Shown here piece after piece: positions 55,981 to 64,000 of a DNA stretch of 64,000 nucleotides. The DNA is taken from assembly GCA_002794735.1 (NCBI GenBank), contig NBAZ01000008.1:248001-312000 (forward strand), read 5' to 3'. Below the pieces are notes generated by a model. The model did not search any database and was not told the DNA's origin. It saw only the letters and a program-made list of their open reading frames with translations. The translations under genes and the position numbers were made by a program. The DNA comes from Pyrrhoderma lamaoense. Taxonomy: Eukaryota > Basidiomycota > Agaricomycetes > Hymenochaetales > Hymenochaetaceae. How positions within the stretch are numbered: the first letter of the stretch is position 1; every line of letters starts with the position of its first letter.

Positions 55981-58290
55981 ATGCCTGACAGTGAGTTTAC
56001 AGGGAATTTGGGATCTCTTCGCCCTTCACTAGAACAACCTTCCATCCGGACGGTAAGGGAAGATAACAACGCTGAAGGACACACACCTAACACTGGAAAG
56101 CACATTGAGAAAGCTTTTATATACCATTATGACGGAGACGGGACTGATGAATCACCTTATGTCGTCAACTGGCCACCCGGGGACCCAGAGAATCCTTACA
56201 ATTGGAGTAAAGGGAAGAAAAAGTGGCCACTAACAGCTTTGGTAGAGATAACATTCACCATATAATGCATATACTTATATGTTGAATCTAGTTGGCGGCG
56301 GGTACACTATGTGTTTCGTTTGCCAGTAGTTCCTATAGTGGGGGGATCTCCTTTATCGAGGAAGACTTGCATATGTCCCGTGAGCTCGCTGTACTTGGTA
56401 TTTCATTATATGTCCTCGGATTTGGTCTAGGGTATGCCCCGCTCACCACCTATAATGTATCTACATTTATCAGAAACCTTATAATCATCACAGTCCTCTC
56501 GTCTTTGCACCATTAAGCGAGGTAAGATTGGGTCTAGTACAATACATTTACGGATCTCATAAAACACCTTCCGAGTTTAGATGTTTGGTCGGGTACATGA
56601 AACTTTTTCGACAATTGATTTATAAATACTGACCCGACTCTAGCGAGTAGTCTTTCTATGTACATACTTCCCATATACTCTTTTCCATATGGGTGGTGCA
56701 CTGGCTCAGAATACTCCCACTCTACTTGTCTCCCGTTTGTTAGCTGGAATACTAGGATCATCTCGTAAGTTTTATCTGTCTACATTTCAATATAATGTAA
56801 ATATGACTAATATATGATGTGGCTTCGGCATATCTAATAGCTCTTACTAACGCTGGTGGCGCAATCTCCGATATGTGGATAGCCCGAGAACGTGGTGTAG
56901 CTGTCGGTCTATATTCTACAGCTCCTTTTTTGGGTCCAGGTTGCCTTCCAAAGCTTAAAATCAATTTGGGGGAGATGCTAAAATATTAATATAGTTTTAG
57001 GACCCATTGTTGGGGGATTTGTCTCCGAACATCAGCAGCTTGGATGGCGCTTCAACTTCTGGATAATGATGATATTTTCTGGTATTGTATTGATTCTTAA
57101 TTTTATTTTCATGCCAGAAACTGTAAGACCCAAAATCTGCTTTCTTTCTATCGCTTATGAATGCCAAATCATAGTATGCACCCGTCCTTCTTAGGCGCCG
57201 AGCAGTGCGCCTTCAACAAGAATCAAATGGGAGATATGTCTTTATCTCGTTTTTTGATCAGAAAAAACGAAAGAGATCCTTTGTAGAACTCCTAGCATAT
57301 AATTTAAAGAGACCTTTTGGTGAGTTTTACTTCCCAATAGAGTCCAATACATCGGCCGTAACTAATGTTCATACTAGTTTTCTTATGGTCCGAGTTAATT
57401 GTTACTCTACTTTCCATATACATAGCAATAGCGTATGCTATACTATACGCTCTCTTCGCAGCCTTTCCGATTGTGTTTCAGGAACACCGTCATTTCAGCC
57501 CAGGCCAAGGAGGGTTGGCTTTCCTAGGTGTTGGTTTGGGTATGATTATTGGTGCTTGTATATCGCCGATACAAAATCGTTTGTATTGGAAGGCAGAGGA
57601 TGCAAGCCCTACCGGGAGAGCACCTCCTGAAGCGTATGTAGCTAGCAAGCCAACTTCCTGTTTTCTACGTTAATCCCTTATTCGTCCTTTTATTCCAGTC
57701 GCCTTTACAGTGCAATTTTTGGGGCTATCATGCTGCCTATCAGCCTCTTCTGGTTTGCATGGTATAGAAGTCACATATACTCTTGGTACACTGTGATATC
57801 TAACCTTTATCAACAGGACATCTAATCCAAAGATACCCTTTCTTGTTCCTATCTTCGCCGGAGTTCCTTTTGGCGCTGGTATCTCAACAATTCTTCAGTC
57901 ACTAACCGCATACATCATGGACTCATATACTATTTACGCCGCAAGTGCGATCGCGGCAACTGTTGTTACGAGATCAGTGATGGCCTGTGCATTCCCACTA
58001 TTTAGCCCGTTCATGTTTGACGCTTTAGGTGATCAATGGGCGATGAGTGTTTTCGCTCTACTCGCCCTCATCTGTATGCCTATGCCTTTGTTCTTTTGGG
58101 TGAGTTTCCAGTCAACAATATCATCCAGTGGAATAATCTCAGATAAGAACAGAAGTACGGTCGATTCATTCGAGCGAGATCCAAATTGGCGATAAAGGAT
58201 GAACTTGAACGTGAGAAGACTTTAACTGAGCCGGAGTACGTTAAAAGCGAGAAGACCAAGTCTGCGGAAAGTGGCGTCCAGATCGTCTGA
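55981..58290 (+). CDS. MFS drug/polyamine-type transporter (DHA1 family)
   Basis: Multi-exon gene starting MPDSEFTGNLGSLRPSLE and ending AESGVQIV. A hydrophilic N terminus carries PPGDPENPYNWSKGKKKW, the usual entry to the first span in this family. The conserved blocks are ISLYVLGFGLGPLVFAPLSE (motif at the end of span 2), MGGALAQNTPTLLVSRLLAG, ISDMWIARERGVAVGLYSTA and FLGPGPIVGGFV with the antiporter-type GP..GG, followed by WRFNFWIMM and a second six-span half. About ten short introns are needed, and all joints read cleanly. DHA1 proteins export drugs, polyamines or metabolites in exchange for protons; the substrate cannot be inferred. No biosynthetic genes lie nearby. Confidence 0.93.
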
Positions 58291-58723
58291 ATACCATCTT
58301 CTATGAATCTTTTGGGTTTTTCTTTCTCCTGATAGACTTAGATTTTTCTCTCTCTCTCTTGTTGGATATGCGATGATAACTACTGTTTGCCAATGCTTTG
58401 ATTTATTATGGATTTGTGTACAGATTATACATGTATATATATAGTAGTGTTTACATAATAGAGTTAATTAGGATAGATACAAATTTGGTATAGCGAGAAA
58501 TAAGAAATTCAAGGACTAGTTCGTACTAGCACGGACTGAGGACAGTCTTGGGTCTCAACCTCCACCACCTTCGCTTCCCTTAGTGTGGCTCTATTTTCTT
58601 CACCAACTTATCGTGTGCACCCCTTTGCATTCGATAATAGCACATTCTTTAGCAACTCCTTTCCTTTTCTCACGAAACCATAAAAAGTCTAGCCTCATAT
58701 AAATCCAAAATTCAATCATTGGA
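58291..58723. other. Spacer between the MFS gene and the unknown Ser/Thr-rich gene
   Basis: A CT-rich run near 58335-58362 and TA-rich sequence near 58430-58445 mark the transporter 3' end. The rest should hold the next promoter. No gene seen. Confidence 0.4.
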
Positions 58724-60057
58724 ATGAAGAAAACAATGGTAGATATACAAATGACACATGTTCATATGTCTTCTGGCAACTCGCAATACTTTTCTCATAA
58801 CGGGTTGTCGAGTACAAATGTCACATTGCCCAATGTTTTTGTTACTCCACCCGAGGAGGAATATGACAACCCACCTTGGTGTTGCTTTGACGCAGATAAG
58901 GATGCTCAGCCTGGGGCCCTCATGTATGAGGATCTTGTACATGCACAGTTCGATTACTCAGATCACGCGGGAGATGAGGAGTATGATGGGGAGGCGGAAG
59001 CTGATGTCTTTGGAGATGCAGATGCCGCTGGTGCAATAGACAGTATAGAATTCGAAACACATGAGGGTACTTTTCACATGCGAAGTCTTATACAGGAAAC
59101 AGAAGATATACATGACCGACTCAACTCGCTCGACTTGACCATCAACTCTCGTTCACAGTACAATGATCCTGTCTCTAATACTCCAGAAAGGTCATTTGAT
59201 AGAGTGGACGTTCCGACAGATGTCACCATGAGACCCGCCACTCCAGAGCAGAAAATGACCAGATCAAAATCTTTGTTCTTCTTCAAAACACTTGGCCGCA
59301 AAAAGTCAAAAGACGTGATTTCATCCGAGCCTGTAGACATAGGGTCGAATCATTCGAAGTCATCTCTGACCCAAATTTCTTCACTAGAGAGCCAGACTGA
59401 GCTATCTGATACTCCCCGTTCCTCGACTCCAAAGCCCTCTCGCAAGTTTAGCTTCTTTTCCCGTTTCAAGTTCTCATCGAAAAAGCAACATCCTTCCACG
59501 GACGTTTCTCCCGTGCTCGATTGCACTCCGCCCCTTCACCGCCTACAGAGCATATAGCTTCCCAAGTAGACTCCCACACATGCCGATCATATGAAGCGTT
59601 GCCAACACCACGCGCTTCCGTTTCACAGGATACAGACACAGAACTCAACATGAAAAGGCGCTTTTCTTTCTTTGATCTTCCAAGGTCTCGTCAGTCTACT
59701 TCGTCACAATCAACAATTCCAACGATCCCAACTTTAGGAACTAGCCCAAATATGGAATCCAGCATGAATCAATCGACATCATCGCTTGCTACAACCTCTG
59801 TTCCTCTTACACCTGAAGGAGCGAGTTCATTGCTGGGTTCCCCGCCTGATACTCCTGTGGATAGCGTAACGAATATGAAGGCTATTTCATCAGATGAAAC
59901 GTCTGCTTCTTTAATCCATACCATGGAAAGCATTTCTGTTGAAAACCTCGCTGCATCCTTGGCACTACCCGCTCATGCTTACGTTCCGGATGATTCTTTT
60001 AAGTTGGATCCACTCAGCTTTGATTCCTTGCAATTCAATTCGAACGAATTTCTGTAA
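58724..60057 (+). CDS. Uncharacterised acidic, Ser/Thr-rich protein with basic-aromatic motifs
   Basis: A long intronless reading frame (58724-59557) is continued in another frame to 60057; together about 444 residues. The first half is acidic (DEEYDGEAEADVFGDADAA). It then carries three basic-aromatic motifs in Ser/Thr-Pro-rich surroundings: RSKSLFFFKTLGRKKSK, RKFSFFSRFKFSSKK and KRRFSFFDLPRSR. No enzyme domain or membrane span is visible; a disordered phosphoprotein is likely. The frames meet near 59510-59520. One base missing from the CCC run in the SPV codons would join them as ...SPRARLHSAPSPP. I do not recognise a family. The lack of introns contrasts with the neighbours. Confidence 0.75.
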
Positions 60058-60468
60058 TTTTCAACCCACCTCACCTTGAAAGCTCCACTTCATTCTTGAC
60101 AATAGCTTTTTCCCTTTACATTTTTAATACCATTGCACCTCATGATACCTTCCTCTTTTATTTAATTCTCTAAGTAATTAGTTATAATAAGGGTTGCTGG
60201 CCTTTTTCGATATCCCCTTCTCTCTTCCCGGATGGTTATTATAGTTGTGCCTGTACACGCATTCACATAGTCTCATCCTGATTTTCCATTTACAATCTTC
60301 GTACTTAAAAGGTAGCATTAGTATTAGGTAGCAAAGTTGACAATCGAAAATACACTGAGAATGCTCTAGTCCAATTTCTTTTAGGAAAAAAACAGAAATC
60401 GCTGAGCTCAATATTTTTCAGACAGTACTATAAGGTCTTCAGTTAGCATTTGTGTCTGAATATCAGTT
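60058..60468. other. Convergent 3' spacer
   Basis: Between the 3' ends of the unknown gene and GH63; T-rich, no gene seen. Confidence 0.4.
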
Positions 60469-63400
60469 TTAAGATGCTTGCTTACTCAGTGCGACAAGGG
60501 CCGTCCATCCAGTGAAGGGGTGACTAAAAGCGGACTTGAGTACATATATAATCAAAAGGACAATTGATAGTCTTACCTTCTTTGTCCCTCACCCGTCAAG
60601 GGATCATACTGTTCCCATACATATCCTGTTCGTTTGTATTCTTTGAAAACATTATTGATTACATTCTTGCGTAATTCAACATAAATTTCTCTGGCTTTTG
60701 CTTGGTTAGGACCGGGCTCTTTTGCGTACACCTTTACACAAATTAACAACAGCGTCATTTTGTTTTTCTATCCAGAAATTCCAAGAATGTCAAGCCATAC
60801 CTTATACAAAGAGCTGAGAACCATGTAATTCATTTGTACCCAAATAGGCCCTTTCCAGTAATTCTCTCCCTGTCCAAACTCGGGTGAGATGCAGATAGAC
60901 TGCGTATACCATAAGGTGACCAAAGATGATCTGGAGATCGTAGAATATCCAGGATTGGTCCTACATGGGGGGAAGAAGGCTCCAGAAGCCCCAGCATAAC
61001 AGGGAATAATGAGAGATATCCCTTGTGGCAAACGAAGTAAGATTCATCTACAAAATCCGGAGTTAGCTATAGTGAGTAGAAGAATTGGAGACCAACGCCT
61101 ACCATCAGTGTTAACATCAACATCGCAATACATCTGATCCTCTTCACTCCAATGAAGGTCTTCCAAGTTGTCCAAGATTGCTTTTTCGATAGTAGTAAAT
61201 GCTCTTGCATCGTCATTTTCACCAATATACTCTGCGATATCACGCATAGTTCTCGAGAAGAACGCCATCCAAGACATTAAATCAAGATGCAACTCTCCAG
61301 TGTGTGGAGGACCACGAGGATAATCATCCATACCACTCGTAAGCACATGTTGCTCTGAACGGCCTCGCCAACGATAAGCCTCGGTTCTTGAACGGGCTTT
61401 ACGTCCATATTGCTTGATTTGACCACGTTGAGTTCTTCTGAACCAGTCATAGTGCTTCTTAAGTTTCGGATAAATAGACTTTAAGAATTGCAGTGCAAGT
61501 TCAGGGTTCTTCAGATAGAGATCTCCACTTGAAGAAACTTCGTTTTCTAAGACAACTTGAGAACCCATACCAAAATCTAATCCAAGATCTGCATCTGAGG
61601 GTCCAGAGCCATAATTTTTCAAGCGCTCAATGAAGGCAGTGACTGCCATGGTAAGAGTTGGGGGTTTGCATATGATGGGTACTGGGTGATAAACTCTTCA
61701 GGAACTCTACTACGAGCTTCTTCTCCTAAGATCTGTTCTCTAGCAACCCAACCATCATCGTCAATGAGATCAATCCAGCTCTTAAGAATTTCCAGACTTC
61801 AAAAAGAGTGTTATAAATCATTTAACTTGAAAGCTTGATAATGAACTATGAAATACCTGAAATCATTGTCATAAGCTCCGATTTGAACTAAGTGAAAACC
61901 TTCATCCCTGTATAAATGTTGCTTCACAAAACTGTTATCATAACTCTAAATATAGATTTTACCAGTAAAAGCCTCTTGGGAAGAAGCTACGACTCGGAGT
62001 CGCTGTAAGCAATGACGTGGGTTCTGTTATGATTGGGCCTGAAGTTGAATCTTCCTCAGTAGATTCGTCGTCATCCCATTCACGCGTAAAACTTGGGTCG
62101 ACAATGTAGTCACCATAGAAATAGCCTACACCTCCCATAAGATTTGAGGTTACGGCTTTTGAAAATGCTAATAACTCATCCGAGGAATCTTCTGGCATGG
62201 GGAGCTGTTTTGTATACCTTTGGGTGAACTGCTCTTTAAAGGCTGGAATTCCATTCTCAAGTACCGAAGCTGAAGCATTTGATTAAGTCTTTGACTATTC
62301 TGACGGACATAAAATGTTGGCCCACATGATAACCTCTCGTTTGAGCTTCCACTCTCAAATAGTACATCAAATTGGAACTCTCCATCGAATGATTTTTGAA
62401 TAGCATATAAATTACTTGAGGTGAATACTTCATCGGGTAGCTGAAGAACGAACGATGGATCAGGTGCTCCTTTAGTTGGATCTTGGTATGGGGAAATTGC
62501 AGCTTGGGCATGTTTTAGAACAGCATTCATCAAATGCTCTAAGAAGATTCAAATTAGTAACACCAAATATATATGTGAAGGACGTGGGCTTGCCTCTTGC
62601 TTTCCAAATTTCACCGGGCGCAATGCGTAACCCAATGAAATGGGTTTTCCCAATACGTTCAGCAAAAGCGTGAGCATGGGGGCCATCTGTAACGACATTG
62701 TTATCGGAGCCTATACATGCCAATAATCAGATTCGCTTCATGAATAATCCGTTTGATGAGCTTGCCATCTACTATCCGAATCCTGAATTCTCCGAGGTCA
62801 GGGGTATTACCAGAGAATTGAATTGGGCCTTCTAGTCCCTATGAATATAGGTCAGACTCTTCCCACTAAGAATGCAACATATCATGTAGTACATTCTCAT
62901 CTTCATCCGTATCCATTTCAATCCCGCCCAGGCCGTCAACTCCAAAATAAAATATGAAGGAGGTTCGTGAAGGGAAAGCTAAGATTTATAATTTACAATT
63001 CAGAATGTTTTCATATATCATATCGCGCTATGGCTTAAGTTAATCACCATGATTCAGCGGTTCTCCTTTGATCCTAGCAGCCCAGCTGCCGCCATGTTCA
63101 CCACCAGGAATTTTTAGAAATTCTGTAGTAACTTGAACATTGTTCTTTGGATCTCTAAGAACTTGGATACCACCCTCTCGAGCGTCATATTCAGTCCATG
63201 TATAACCTGCCAGGCCATCCCCTTGTTCACAAGCGTGCCTTGCCTCTTGGTGAATATGATGATTGAGTATGAGTCAGAGTGATCAGATACTGGAGGAGGA
63301 AAGCTTGCTTACTTTGGAAAGATTGAAAATCCTGAGTGCCATACCAAATTAGTCCAGTCATGAGAGACTGGGGCAGGCGCGGCCGTAAACCAAAATAGAG

Positions 63401-63508
63401 GTTGGGTCTGTATGCACCCCATAGCAGGTCTTGAGAATCATTTGAAGGTGCAGCGCTCGCTGCTGTGCCTACAATGGCAGGGAGCAGAAAGGAGAGAAGA
63501 ATACGCAT
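60469..63508 (-). CDS. Mannosyl-oligosaccharide glucosidase I (GH63, Cwh41/Gls1)
   Basis: The start is the signal peptide [19 protein letters not shown] at 63508. GH63 blocks follow: [86 protein letters not shown], the catalytic-domain region [34 protein letters not shown] and YDPLTGEGQ, ending [17 protein letters not shown]. The enzyme trims the outermost glucose from N-glycans in the ER lumen. The frame breaks near 61660: YANP is read in one frame and [13 protein letters not shown] in another. Adding one C to the CCCCC run restores the highly conserved YANPPTL motif. Many short introns are present. Confidence 0.94.
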
Positions 63509-63792
63509 ATGGCGCTGAGTAGCGGTGGAGAGTAACTGGTGACACGTCTAAATACTACTCGAGTCTATTATTGCAATAATAATATAATTATTGATGTCAA
63601 AATACCATTTTGGGTCATGAATCACCAGACGCGTAACATCTGGAACTTGCCGAACTTCCTAATTAGTGTTACGCGTGTTCGCCACTGCTCGGTGCAACCA
63701 TCCCCTCTCTTGCTCTTGACTGCCATCCTCATCCCAAGCGGCGTACTTATTACCAACACTCTTGAATATCACGATGCGTTCAAAGTTCAAGG

Positions 63793-63920
63793 ATGAGCAT
63801 CCATTTGGTACGCTTTGCATTTCTACTCGCCCTCTTCTTGATGCTGATATCATGCGTTTATCTAGAGAAGCGTAAGGCGAGGCGGAGCGCATCAGGCAGA
63901 AATATCCCGATCGAATCCCT
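63793..63920 (+). CDS. Possible small membrane protein or first exon of a gene leaving the window
   Basis: From ATG at 63793 the frame reads a hydrophobic helix (VRFAFLLALFLMLISCVYL) and then a basic stretch (EKRKARRSASGR). It reaches GTAAGT at 63921, a good donor; without splicing it stops two bases later after about 43 residues. It may be the first exon of a type II membrane protein whose remainder lies past 64000. The family is unknown. An AG at about 63977 would give only a stop codon, so the true acceptor, if any, is probably beyond the edge. Confidence 0.35.
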
Positions 63921-64000
63921 GTAAGTAAGACAGAAACTGTTCTATGAGTCTCAACTTACAACTCTCCCTGGCTAGGTAATATGTGAGAAAGCGGACAAGA

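Noticed and set aside
63539..63796. Plus-strand frame just upstream of the edge gene
   Set aside because: AT-rich, begins in promoter-like sequence and has no recognisable features; the ATG at 63793 with membrane helix is a better start.

Overview
The window looks like nuclear DNA of a basidiomycete fungus, probably Agaricomycotina. It shows dense, mostly single-copy housekeeping genes broken by many GT-AG introns of about 45-80 nt, AT-rich spacers, a decayed chromodomain Ty3/Gypsy element, and typical fungal genes (Skt5/Chs4, Met30, Pom1-type kinase, GSK3, formin, PEBP-like GPI protein). The species cannot be named from sequence alone.

Layout. 1-7936 is AT-rich repeat territory: a broken Ty3/Gypsy chromovirus pol on the minus strand (1986-about 4990), a short tandem-repeat tract (5040-5230), and a gapless 275-bp inverted repeat pair (1-275 and 6598-6872) whose left copy has changed mainly by C:G to T:A. 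7937-12573 holds an Skt5/Chs4 SEL1 protein, a PIG-X/Pbn1-type GPI mannosyltransferase subunit, a Rho GTPase and a DUF202 membrane protein. 12771-19773 holds PEX6, GAR1 (start codons divergent, 13 bp apart) and the tRNA isopentenyltransferase MOD5. 20018-26107 is one very long Pom1-like DYRK kinase gene. 26559-31225 is a divergent pair, V-ATPase catalytic subunit A and proteasome Rpt1. 31541-33143 is a mitochondrial PDH/BCKDH-type kinase. 33144-35736 has no recognisable gene, followed by tRNA-Leu(UAA). 36345-41011 holds Met30 and GSK3. 41881-47945 holds a secreted PEBP-like protein, an RBM5-like splicing factor, a complex I accessory subunit and COQ7. 48263-53932 is a formin. 54419-60057 holds a PGG-repeat protein, an MFS transporter and an unknown Ser/Thr-rich protein. 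60469-63508 is the ER glucosidase GH63. A small membrane-protein ORF starts near the right edge.

Themes: cell wall and polarity (Skt5, Rho, DYRK, formin, GSK3), ER glycan/GPI work (PIG-X, GH63), mitochondria (PDK-type kinase, complex I subunit, COQ7), peroxisomes (PEX6), protein turnover (Rpt1, Met30) and RNA maturation (GAR1, MOD5, RBM5-like). This is ordinary eukaryotic gene scattering, not an operon-like system.

The most notable result is technical. At least seven genes (PEX6, GAR1, PEBP-like, formin, PGG-repeat protein, the 58.7-kb ORF, GH63) carry an apparent frameshift of the same polarity, one base too few, at or next to a short G or C run. This points to systematic homopolymer shortening in the assembly. 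I found no convincing novel defence, CRISPR or phage-like system.
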